Shown one piece after another: positions 49,519 to 57,135 of a stretch of DNA of 64,000 bases. Within the stretch, counting starts at the first letter, position 1. Every line of letters starts with the position of its first letter. The DNA is from SIG435 sp045530725 (GTDB lineage: Bacteria; Bacillota; Clostridia; UMGS1810), in the NCBI GenBank assembly GCA_045530725.1, contig JAZSCT010000020.1, forward strand, positions 62,001 to 126,000. Reading direction: 5' to 3'. The position numbers and the translations under genes were made by a program. The notes below the pieces were generated by a model. It was not told where the DNA came from. It was given only the letters and a program-made list of their open reading frames with translations, and searched no databases.

Positions 49519-49547
49519 TTGATTTTTTGATTTGATTGTGGTAGTAT
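49519..49547 (+). promoter_or_regulatory. Promoter of rpsB-tsf
   Basis: TTGATT (49519-49524) and TAGTAT (49542-49547) are 17 bases apart, some 100 bases before rpsB. The leader that follows is structured. Confidence 0.65.
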
Positions 49548-49559
49548 ATTATCCGTATG

Positions 49560-49620
49560 AAATACGCACGCATAAGACATTCCTGCCTTGTTGCCCGTAA
49601 GGGTTGGCAGAGTATGCGGA
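49560..49620 (+). promoter_or_regulatory. Structured rpsB leader
   Basis: A three-part hairpin is formed by GCATA (49570-49574) with TATGC (49613-49617), CTGCC (49583-49587) with GGCAG (49606-49610), and CCC (49594-49596) with GGG (49601-49603) around GTAA. It ends 30 bases before the AUG. It fits an autoregulatory S2-binding leader, but I know no exact model match. Confidence 0.55.
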
Positions 49621-49646
49621 GGTATAAACTAAAGGAGGAATAAAAA

Positions 49647-50375
49647 ATGTCAGTAATTTCAATGAAACAGTTATTGGAAGCAGGTGTTCATTTCGGACAT
49701 CAGACAAGAAGATGGAACCCAAAAATGGCGGAGTACATCTACACAGAAAGAAACGGTATCTACATTATCAATCTTCAGAAAACCGTTAAGAAAATTGAGG
49801 AAGCATATGCTTTCATCAAAGAAGTAGCAGAAAACGGTCAGGACATCCTTTTCGTTGGTACAAAGAAACAGGCTCAGGATTCTATCAAAGAAGAAGCAGA
49901 AAGAGTTGGTATGTACTTTGTAAACGCTAGATGGCTTGGCGGTATGATGACAAACTTCAAGACAATTCAGCAGAGAATCGACAGACTCAATCAGCTTAAG
50001 AAAATGGAAGAAGACGGCACATTCGAACTTCTCCCTAAGAAGGAAGTTGCAAAACTTAACCTCGAAATCGAAAAACTTGACAAATACCTCGGCGGTATTA
50101 AAGATATGAAGAAACTTCCTGGCGCACTTTTCGTTGTTGACCCAAGAAAAGAAAAAATCGCTGTTGCTGAAGCACACAAACTCGGTATCCCTGTAGTTGC
50201 TATCGTTGACACAAACTGTGACCCTGACGAAGTTGACTATGTAATTCCAGGTAACGACGATGCTATCAGAGCCGTTAAACTTATTTCTTCAACAATCGCA
50301 AATGCTATTATTGAAGGAAGACAGGGCGAACAGATGGAAGTTGCTTCTGAAGAACCAGCAGAAGACGCTGAATAA
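49647..50375 (+). CDS. rpsB: Ribosomal protein S2
   Basis: The 242-residue protein has MKQLLEAGVHFGHQTRRWNP (N-terminal), RNGIYIINLQKTVKKIEEAY and VVDPRKEKIAVAEAHKLGIP, the S2 pattern. It is in the body of the small subunit and has a C-terminal acidic tail. AAGGAGG precedes ATG 49647. Confidence 0.98.
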   Translation: MSVISMKQLLEAGVHFGHQTRRWNPKMAEYIYTERNGIYIINLQKTVKKIEEAYAFIKEVAENGQDILFVGTKKQAQDSIKEEAERVGMYFVNARWLGGMMTNFKTIQQRIDRLNQLKKMEEDGTFELLPKKEVAKLNLEIEKLDKYLGGIKDMKKLPGALFVVDPRKEKIAVAEAHKLGIPVVAIVDTNCDPDEVDYVIPGNDDAIRAVKLISSTIANAIIEGRQGEQMEVASEEPAEDAE

Positions 50376-50395
50376 TATCATAGGAGGAAGAATAA

Positions 50396-51274
50396 ATGTT
50401 TACAGCTAAAGACGTAAAAGATCTTAGAGAAAAGACAGGTTGCGGTATGATGGACTGTAAGAAGGCTCTTACAGAATCAAACGGCGACATGGAAAAAGCT
50501 ATAGAATTTTTGAGAGAAAAGGGCCTTGCAGCTGCTACAAAGAAAGCAGGCAGAATCGCTGCTGAAGGTATCGTTACAACATACGTAAACGATGCTCAGA
50601 CTGTAGGTTCAATCATCGAAGTTAACTCAGAAACAGACTTCGTTGCAAAAAATGCAGATTTCCAGGCATTCGTTGCACAGCTTGCAAAGATTGTTGCTGA
50701 AGAAAGCCCTGCAGATGTAGAAACATTTATGACAATGAAGTATGACGATGCAATGACAGTTGAGGCTGCTCTTCAGGATAAGATCCTTACAATCGGTGAA
50801 AATATGAAGATCAGAAGATTTGCAAGATATGAAGGTAAGGTTGCTTCTTACGTTCATGGCGGCGGAAGAATCGGTGTTCTCACACTTATCGAAGGCGAAG
50901 ACACAAACGCTGCAAAAGAAGTTGCAATGCACATCGCTGCTATCAACCCACTTTATATGTCAGAAGCTTCTGTTCCGGCAGAAGATGTTGCAAAAGAAAA
51001 GAACATCATCATTGCTCAGATCAAAGAAGATCCTAAGAACGCTTCGAAGCCTGATGCTATCATCGAAAAGATGGTTGGCGGAAAAATCAATAAGTTCTTT
51101 GAACAGAACTGTCTCTTACAACAGGAATTCTGTGTAAACCCTGATTTCAAAGTAGAAAAGTATCTTGAATCAAAGGGCGTTAAACTCGTTGATTATGTAA
51201 GATTTGAAAAGGGCGAAGGATTGGAAAAGAAAGAAGACAACTTCGCTGATGAAGTTGCAAGCATGATTAAATAA
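50396..51274 (+). CDS. tsf: Elongation factor Ts
   Basis: The 292-residue protein reads FTAKDVKDLREKTGCGMMDC and EVNSETDFVAKNADFQAFV, the EF-Ts signature (TDFVAKN) that displaces Mg2+ and GDP from EF-Tu. It is the second gene of the rpsB transcript, 20 bases after it, with AGGAGG. Ends in the terminator. Confidence 0.98.
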   Translation: MFTAKDVKDLREKTGCGMMDCKKALTESNGDMEKAIEFLREKGLAAATKKAGRIAAEGIVTTYVNDAQTVGSIIEVNSETDFVAKNADFQAFVAQLAKIVAEESPADVETFMTMKYDDAMTVEAALQDKILTIGENMKIRRFARYEGKVASYVHGGGRIGVLTLIEGEDTNAAKEVAMHIAAINPLYMSEASVPAEDVAKEKNIIIAQIKEDPKNASKPDAIIEKMVGGKINKFFEQNCLLQQEFCVNPDFKVEKYLESKGVKLVDYVRFEKGEGLEKKEDNFADEVASMIK

Positions 51275-51290
51275 TCAATCACAAATTTTT

Positions 51291-51322
51291 AAGACTCACT
51301 TCAGTTTGAAGTGAGTCTTTTT
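51291..51322 (+). terminator. Terminator of rpsB-tsf
   Basis: AAGACTCACTTCA (51291-51303) pairs with TGAAGTGAGTCTT (51307-51319), followed by a run of T. Confidence 0.95.
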
Positions 51323-51518
51323 TTTATGTTCGAATCTCAACGCTGTAAAATCAGCGGAAATTAATGATATCCTGTGATATAAAAAAGATACGAAATGTCA
51401 TTCTGAGTGAAAGGAAGAATATTATAAGGCTCTATCCGCATAAACTGCCATTTGGAAATTGAAGTGACAACTATCCTTGTAAGTCTGAAAAGTATAATTA
51501 AGACAATATTCAAAAATC
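51323..51518. other. Gap between tsf and vanZ terminators
   Basis: No gene is visible. The segment has a TGTCATTCTGAGTG-like motif near 51396-51422, which resembles a dispersed short repeat of gut Firmicutes genomes. Nothing else can be read. Confidence 0.4.
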
Positions 51519-51547
51519 AAAGGACTGATATTTAAAATCAGTCCTTT
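51519..51547 (-). terminator. Terminator of the VanZ gene
   Basis: AAAGGACTGAT (51519-51529) pairs with ATCAGTCCTTT (51537-51547). On the minus strand GATTTTTG follows. The vanZ stop codon lies in the stem. Confidence 0.85.
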
Positions 51548-52020
51548 ATAAGTTTCTTATTTCTAATTTTTTTATCGACCAGACAAACTATCCCACTTGC
51601 CAATAATCCGCCCGAAAAGTCCACCACTATATCAACAAACTGTGCGCTCCTTCCGGGGATGAAACTTTGGTGGTATTCATCGCTTAATGCATACATAAGT
51701 ATCAGAATCAATGTAAGTACAAACAGATATACAAAGGACTTTTTGTGACCGAAAGACATTATCATTGCGTTCATAAGAAACAGTCCCAGAAGGAAATACA
51801 GACTGAAATGTGCAAATGTTCTCAAAGAATCATTTACCTTTTTTTCAATTTTTTTCTTTTCTTTTGGGGGTTTGTTTTTTGATACTGTATTTACGATTTT
51901 TTTGGCTATTGAGTTGCTTGTTTTGGATGATTTCTTTGCAGGTTGATGAGAAAAGTAAAATATCGTCATCATTGTGGCAAAAACCATTATCCACAAAAGC
52001 ACATTAAATAATTTTTTCAT
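51538..52020 (-). CDS. VanZ-family membrane protein
   Basis: The 160-residue protein has four membrane segments and the family motifs TIFYFSHQPAKKS near residues 20-32, FAHFSLYFLLGLFLM and YALSDEYHQSFIPGRSAQFV, followed by VDFSGGLLASGI. VanZ proteins are linked to teicoplanin resistance, but most are of unknown function in the envelope. A charged loop of about 35 residues lies after the first span. ATG 52020 has TAAGGAAAG upstream. Confidence 0.92.
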   Translation of the reverse strand: MKKLFNVLLWIMVFATMMTIFYFSHQPAKKSSKTSNSIAKKIVNTVSKNKPPKEKKKIEKKVNDSLRTFAHFSLYFLLGLFLMNAMIMSFGHKKSFVYLFVLTLILILMYALSDEYHQSFIPGRSAQFVDIVVDFSGGLLASGIVCLVDKKIRNKKLIKD

Positions 52021-52105
52021 AATACTTTCCTTAAATTCCTTAAATACTTTCTGAAAAATTTTATAATAGAATTATGGCACAAAAAATAGAAACAGTCAAG
52101 AAAAA

Positions 52106-52136
52106 AACGAGGGGATTTCTTAAAAACCCCCTCGTT
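52106..52136 (-). terminator. Terminator of gap
   Basis: AACGAGGGG (52106-52114) pairs with CCCCTCGTT (52128-52136). On the minus strand a T-run follows (TTTTTTTCTTG). Confidence 0.9.
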
Positions 52137-52154
52137 TGAATATAATCAAATCAA

Positions 52155-53171
52155 TTATGCAAGTTCTGCAAAGTATTTGATTGTTCTTACCATCTGGCTT
52201 GTGTATGAGTTTTCGTTGTCATACCATGAAACAACCTGAACCTGAGTTGTATCGTTTTCTTCGATGTAAGAAGCCATTGTCTGTGTAGCATCAAAGAGTG
52301 AACCGTATCTCATACCGATGATGTCTGAAGAAACGATTTCGTCTTCGTTGTAGCCGTAAGATTCGTTAGCAGCAGCCTTCATAGCAGCGTTGATTTCATC
52401 AACTGTAACTTTACCCTTTACAACAGCAACAAGGATTGTTGTAGAACCTGTTGGTGTTGGAACTCTCTGTGCAGAACCTATGAGTTTGCCGTTGAGTTCT
52501 GGGATAACAAGACCGATAGCCTTAGCAGCACCTGTTGAGTTAGGAACAATGTTAACTGCAGCAGCTCTTGATCTTCTTAAGTCACCCTTTCTCTGTGGGC
52601 CGTCAAGAGTCATCTGGTCACCTGTGTAAGCATGGATTGTGCTCATGATACCGCTCTGGATAGGAGCAAGGTCGTTAAGAGCCTTAGCCATAGGAGCCAA
52701 ACAGTTTGTTGTACATGAAGCAGCAGAGATAACTGTATCTTCAGCTTTAAGATTTGTGTGGTTTACATTGTAAACGATTGTAGGAAGGTCATTTCCTGCA
52801 GGAGCAGAAATAACTACCTTCTTAGCGCCTGCTTCAATGTGAGCAGAAGCCTTTTCTTTTGATGTGTAGAAACCTGTACATTCGAGTACAACATCTACAT
52901 CAAGTTTACCCCAAGGAAGATCCTTAGCGTCTTTTTCAGCATAGATTTTGATTTCTTTGCCGTCAACTGTGATTGAGTCTTCGCCAGCCTTTACAGTATC
53001 GCAAAGAGCATATCTACCCTGAGCTGAATCATACTTGAGAAGGTGAGCGAGAACCTTTGGGCTTGTGAGGTCGTTGATAGCAACAACTTCATAACCTTCT
53101 GCACCGAACATCTGACGGAAAGCCAAACGGCCGATACGACCAAAACCGTTAATTGCAACTTTTACTGCCAT
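52155..53171 (-). CDS. gap: Glyceraldehyde-3-phosphate dehydrogenase
   Basis: The 338-residue protein starts at ATG 53171 (AGGAGG ten bases upstream) and reads AVKVAINGFGRIGRLAFRQM, with the catalytic cysteine in SAASCTTNCLAP near 154, and AAVNIVPNSTGAAKAIGLVI. It catalyses NAD-dependent glyceraldehyde-3-phosphate oxidation in glycolysis. Length is typical. Confidence 0.98.
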   Translation of the reverse strand: MAVKVAINGFGRIGRLAFRQMFGAEGYEVVAINDLTSPKVLAHLLKYDSAQGRYALCDTVKAGEDSITVDGKEIKIYAEKDAKDLPWGKLDVDVVLECTGFYTSKEKASAHIEAGAKKVVISAPAGNDLPTIVYNVNHTNLKAEDTVISAASCTTNCLAPMAKALNDLAPIQSGIMSTIHAYTGDQMTLDGPQRKGDLRRSRAAAVNIVPNSTGAAKAIGLVIPELNGKLIGSAQRVPTPTGSTTILVAVVKGKVTVDEINAAMKAAANESYGYNEDEIVSSDIIGMRYGSLFDATQTMASYIEENDTTQVQVVSWYDNENSYTSQMVRTIKYFAELA

Positions 53172-53319
53172 AATAATTTTCCTCCTAATATTATAAAATA
53201 TCAATTGTAACTATTTTACTATAAATTGAAAAAATATGCAATAGTTTTGTTAAAGATATAACATTTTATAACAAAATTATCATATTTTTCATAAAAAATA
53301 CATAGTTTTTTGTGCAACT

Positions 53320-53886
53320 TTAATCTTTGTATGTTATTTTAATGTTTTTGATAACCACATCTTCAAGGGGCTTATCATTTGCATCGGTGGTAACTGTTGC
53401 GATTTTATCTACAGTATTCATACCTTCTGTGACCATACCGAATGCGGCATAGTTTCCGTCAAGAAATTCGCTGTCTTCCAATACGATGAAGAACTGGCTT
53501 GTAGCTGAATCAAAGTCATCTCCGCGTCTTGCCATGGAGAGAACACCTCTTTTGTGAGAAAGGTTGTTTTCCACGCCGTTTGCTGAGAATTCTCCCTTGA
53601 TGGTTTTGTCTGAACCGCCCATACCTGTGCCCTCAGGGTCGCCTGCCTGAATGACAAATCCAGGTACAACTCTGTGAACTGTTATTCCGTCATAAAAACC
53701 ATCATTTGCAAGATTTATAAAGTTTTCTACACTGATTGGTGCAATTTCCGGATACAGTTCTGCATATATCACCGTGCCGTCGGCCATATAGATTTCTGCA
53801 ACGGGAGTCTTTTTGCCGCAGGAACACAAAGAAAACATCACAACAATGCAAAGAATAAGTGAAATCAAAACTTTTGCTTTTTTCAT
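53320..53886 (-). CDS. Peptidyl-prolyl cis-trans isomerase, cyclophilin lipoprotein
   Basis: The 188-residue protein has a signal with lipobox (MFSLCSCGKK, lipid on the Cys before GKK near 24) and a cyclophilin domain: GFYDGITVHRVVPGFVIQAG, then GRGD-like ARRGDDFDSATSQFFIV and DGNYAAFGMV. It should fold secreted proteins outside the membrane. The next gene upstream encodes a cytoplasmic cyclophilin. Confidence 0.92.
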   Translation of the reverse strand: MKKAKVLISLILCIVVMFSLCSCGKKTPVAEIYMADGTVIYAELYPEIAPISVENFINLANDGFYDGITVHRVVPGFVIQAGDPEGTGMGGSDKTIKGEFSANGVENNLSHKRGVLSMARRGDDFDSATSQFFIVLEDSEFLDGNYAAFGMVTEGMNTVDKIATVTTDANDKPLEDVVIKNIKITYKD

Positions 53887-53915
53887 AGTATATCTCCTTA
53901 TAACTTTTGGTTGTA

Positions 53916-54419
53916 TCAGTCAATATAGTCAATGGTAATTGATTCAATCACAACAGGATTTAAAGGCATATCCCTCATATCTGTATCAACAGATGCAATT
54001 TCGTCAACTGCTTCAATTCCTTCAAATACCTTTCCGAAAGCAGCATAGTTTCCGTCAAGGTGAGGAGCATCTTCGTGCATAATGAAGAACTGACTTGATG
54101 CAGAATCAGGATCCATTGCTCTTGCCATGGATATTACGCCTCTTTCGTGCTTTATGGGATTGTCAAATCCGTTTGAAAGAAATTCTCCGTAGATGTTTTC
54201 ATCAGAGCCGCCCATACCTGTGCCTTCAGGATCACCGCCCTGAATCATAAATCCTTCGATGATTCTGTGGAATGTAAGTCCGTCATAAAAGCCTTCACTT
54301 GCAAGATTTATGAAGTTTTCTACAGTAACTGGAGCATCTTCGGGATAAAGCTCTATTTTCATTACCTTTCCGTCTTCCATTGTGATTGTAGCAATGAGTC
54401 TTTTTGTTTCATTTGTCAT
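53916..54419 (-). CDS. Peptidyl-prolyl cis-trans isomerase, cytoplasmic cyclophilin
   Basis: The 167-residue protein starts at ATG 54419 behind AAAGGCGG; the frame is open to 54488 but no site is there. It has GFYDGLTFHRIIEGFMIQGG, ARAMDPDSASSQFFIMHEDA and DGNYAAFGKVFEG, the cyclophilin core, and no signal. It is next to the lipoprotein paralog in the same direction (29 bases apart). Confidence 0.92.
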   Translation of the reverse strand: MTNETKRLIATITMEDGKVMKIELYPEDAPVTVENFINLASEGFYDGLTFHRIIEGFMIQGGDPEGTGMGGSDENIYGEFLSNGFDNPIKHERGVISMARAMDPDSASSQFFIMHEDAPHLDGNYAAFGKVFEGIEAVDEIASVDTDMRDMPLNPVVIESITIDYID

Positions 54420-54511
54420 TTGTTTTTCCGCCTTTCTTAAATTGATGAACATACCCATTATATATACTTTCTGAAAAATTTTCAACACATTTCACTTAAA
54501 ATTCACAAAAA

Positions 54512-55801
54512 TTATCTTTTTATATTATAAAAACTTTTTATTCCGTGATATTTCGGGTAGGAAACTTCGTCTTCAATTTTTAACAGACGGTTGTATTTCG
54601 CTATTCTGTCAGATCTTGCAGGTGCACCTGTCTTTATCTGACCTGCATTCATTGCCACACAAAGATCCGCAATGGTTGTGTCTTCTGTTTCTCCTGAACG
54701 GTGGGAGATGATGGCTGTGTAATTGTGCTCTTTTGCAAGGTTTATTGCATCTATCGTCTCAGTAAGTGTACCTATCTGATTCACCTTAATAAGGATGGAA
54801 TTTGCAATGTGGAATTCAAGACCTTTTTTAAGTCTTTTTGAATTGGTTACAAAAAGATCGTCACCTACAAGTTGCACCTTCTTGCCAAGTCTTTCGGTGA
54901 TGATTTTCCACCCGTCCCAGTCATCTTCTCCTAACGGATCTTCAAGGGATACTATGGGATATTTTTCACATAAGTTTTCCCAGTAGGAGATAAGTTGATG
55001 CTTGGTCATTTTTATCTTCTGTTTCGGCAGAAGATAACTGTCGCCATCCACCCATTCTGTGGCAGCCGCATCTATTGCAAGGCGGAAATCTTCTTTTGGA
55101 TTATATCCTGCCTTGTCTATGGCTTTCAGTATATACTTTATTGCATCTTCGTCTGAATTAAGATTTGGTGCAAATCCTCCCTCATCACCGATAGATGTGG
55201 AAAAGCCCTCGGATTTTAAGATGGATTTAAGGTTGTGATATACTTCAGTACATCTTTTCATGCCTTCGGTAAAGTCTTTTGCAGAAACGGGCATTATCAT
55301 AAACTCCTGTATGTCCACATTGTTGTCTGCGTGGGCACCCCCGTTTAATATATTCATCATAGGCACGGGAAGACAATGGGCATTTACTCCGCCAAGATAC
55401 TGATACAAAGGGATACTAAGTGCATTTGCCGCAGCCTTTGCACAGGCAAGAGATACTGCCAGTATTGCATTTGCACCAAGGTTTTCTTTGTTTGGGGTTG
55501 AGTCGAGAGTAATCATTGTATAGTCGATTTCTCTCTGATTAAGGGCATTTTTTCCTATTAGTCCCATTCTTATGGTGCTGTTGATATTATTTACTGCATT
55601 AAGGACACCCTTTCCCATATATCTTTCTTCGTTGTCTCTGAGTTCCACCGCTTCATATGCTCCCGTTGATGCACCTGAAGGGACTGCGGCAACACCTTTT
55701 ATCCCCCCTGTGACAACCACTTCTGCTTCAACTGTAGGGTTTCCGCGAGAGTCCAGAATCTCTCTTGCACATACATCCATAATTTCAATATAACTTTTCA
55801 A
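54512..55801 (-). CDS. eno: Enolase
   Basis: The 429-residue enzyme has VCAREILDSRGNPTVEAEVV, the metal ligands DEGGFAPN, SLEDPLGEDDWDGW and the active-site lysine in SILIKVNQIGTLTETIDAI. TTG 55801 gives the usual KSYIEIMDVCAREILDSRG opening; ATG 55780 has no ribosome-binding site. A terminator-like hairpin lies directly upstream and its T-run reaches the start codon. It converts 2-phosphoglycerate to phosphoenolpyruvate. Confidence 0.96.
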   Translation of the reverse strand: MKSYIEIMDVCAREILDSRGNPTVEAEVVVTGGIKGVAAVPSGASTGAYEAVELRDNEERYMGKGVLNAVNNINSTIRMGLIGKNALNQREIDYTMITLDSTPNKENLGANAILAVSLACAKAAANALSIPLYQYLGGVNAHCLPVPMMNILNGGAHADNNVDIQEFMIMPVSAKDFTEGMKRCTEVYHNLKSILKSEGFSTSIGDEGGFAPNLNSDEDAIKYILKAIDKAGYNPKEDFRLAIDAAATEWVDGDSYLLPKQKIKMTKHQLISYWENLCEKYPIVSLEDPLGEDDWDGWKIITERLGKKVQLVGDDLFVTNSKRLKKGLEFHIANSILIKVNQIGTLTETIDAINLAKEHNYTAIISHRSGETEDTTIADLCVAMNAGQIKTGAPARSDRIAKYNRLLKIEDEVSYPKYHGIKSFYNIKR

Positions 55802-55841
55802 AAACAAAATAAAACACCAACCTTTTTTTGGTTAGTGTTTA
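55801..55841 (-). terminator. Hairpin with T-run overlapping the enolase start
   Basis: On the minus strand AACACTAACC (55830-55839) pairs with GGTTGGTGTT (55813-55822) with an A-run loop, followed by TTATTTTGTTTTTG reaching 55800. It lies between the HD gene stop and the enolase start. It may terminate, or act as a switch that folds before the enolase start. Confidence 0.7.
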
Positions 55842-55868
55842 TTTAAATGATGATATTTATTCATTTTA

Positions 55869-57053
55869 TCAGTCAAAATATGAAGTGTATTTTATCTTTT
55901 CATTATCAGGGAAAAGATAATGATACAGATCAATGAAATAATCATCTGTCATACTTGCTATGAAGTCTGTTACTATCTGATCAGGTTCTGTGTCAGAGTA
56001 ATCTTTGGTTCTGTAATGTTTGCCTCTTAGGTTGATATAGTCAATATGATGCGTATAGATGACCGAGTTTTTGTTTTTTGATTTAACCATATCAAGAAGT
56101 TCCCCGTACATATCATGAAATATCGGTTCAAGGATTTTCTTTGTATATCCTGCCACTTCTGATGAGTGGTATATGAGACGGTAGTTTTCTTCTTTTGCGG
56201 CTTTAAGTTCCATAAATGCATCCTGATCCATACATATCTTATCTTTACCATAACTGTTTTCAATTATGTTTACTATAAGATTGTTTATGATTTCTGCATT
56301 GTATTTGCCGATTGTCTTTCCCGAAAATACTTCTTCGGAGTCTATAAGCCCTGTCTTGATGGCATCCTGACGGTCTTTTCCTATGTAGGCAATGATGTCG
56401 CTTATTCTCACAACACATCCTTCAAGAGTGGAAGGAATAAGAGAATTAATTATTTTTGGCGATGTGTAACACTCTTCGGTTATTTTGTCAAATTCTTCAA
56501 AACTCTTAAGACCTGAGGGAACATATTCCATTTTTTCAAACTCACCGTTATGACAGAGTATTCCGTCAAGAGTCTGGAGACTTAAATTGTAGTTAAATAT
56601 GTCATCAAGCACCCTTACAGAATGAAGATTGTGGAAGAAATATCTTCCTGTTCTTTTTTTGTATTCATTTGAAAGAAGTGTCTCTCCTGTATGCCCGAAG
56701 GGAGTGTGACCTATATCGTGACCAAGACTTATTGCTTCTATAAGGTCAAGGTTCAAATTAAGGATTCTGCCAATGTTTTTTGCGATACGGCTTACAAGTT
56801 GCACATGGAGAGCACGTCTTGATATGTCGTCATTTTTCATAAAGGAAAACACCTGTGTCTTGTCGGTATATCGGTTATAGTAGGGAGAATGTATGATTCT
56901 CTCTATATCACACACATATTCGGGACGCCACAGAGTGGAGGATGATTTATTTGGATTTCTTCTTATCGCGTCATTTGAAAGAAGAAATATGTCTTTGGTA
57001 TTATTTGCTATTTCCTCTTGCAATTTTTTGCTTAATGATTTATAATTTAACAT
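55869..57053 (-). CDS. HD-domain dNTP triphosphohydrolase (Dgt-like)
   Basis: The 394-residue protein has the HD ligands LGHDIGHTPFGHTGE (about 112-126), HNLHSVRVLDDIFNYN, and late DIIAYIGKDRQDAIKTGLI, as in dGTPases. It hydrolyses deoxynucleoside triphosphates. The site GAGGTGAC precedes ATG 57053 with about 7 bases. It is followed by the enolase start through the hairpin. Confidence 0.9.
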   Translation of the reverse strand: MLNYKSLSKKLQEEIANNTKDIFLLSNDAIRRNPNKSSSTLWRPEYVCDIERIIHSPYYNRYTDKTQVFSFMKNDDISRRALHVQLVSRIAKNIGRILNLNLDLIEAISLGHDIGHTPFGHTGETLLSNEYKKRTGRYFFHNLHSVRVLDDIFNYNLSLQTLDGILCHNGEFEKMEYVPSGLKSFEEFDKITEECYTSPKIINSLIPSTLEGCVVRISDIIAYIGKDRQDAIKTGLIDSEEVFSGKTIGKYNAEIINNLIVNIIENSYGKDKICMDQDAFMELKAAKEENYRLIYHSSEVAGYTKKILEPIFHDMYGELLDMVKSKNKNSVIYTHHIDYINLRGKHYRTKDYSDTEPDQIVTDFIASMTDDYFIDLYHYLFPDNEKIKYTSYFD

Positions 57054-57135
57054 ATATGAGTCACCTCGGAAATATTATACAATATTTTTGGGTATTTGTC
57101 ATCTATAAAATAAAAATTCTATGGAGGGATTTGAA

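Larger units (their letters stand above)
49076..49646. other. 570-bp gap with DnaA-box-like sites and an AT-rich stretch
   Basis: No gene is seen. Perfect TTATCCACA lies at 49293-49301 and TTATCCACC at 49251-49259, with four copies of GGTTTACA (49189, 49302, 49334, 49346). A 130-base extremely AT-rich stretch follows (about 49371-49520). The rightmost part is the rpsB promoter and leader. The combination resembles a replication-origin-like or DnaA-regulated region, see findings. Confidence 0.55.

Noticed and set aside
49189..49520. Outright call of oriC
   Set aside because: Only two DnaA-box-like sites, and dnaA, dnaN and rpmH are not in the window; kept as a finding only.
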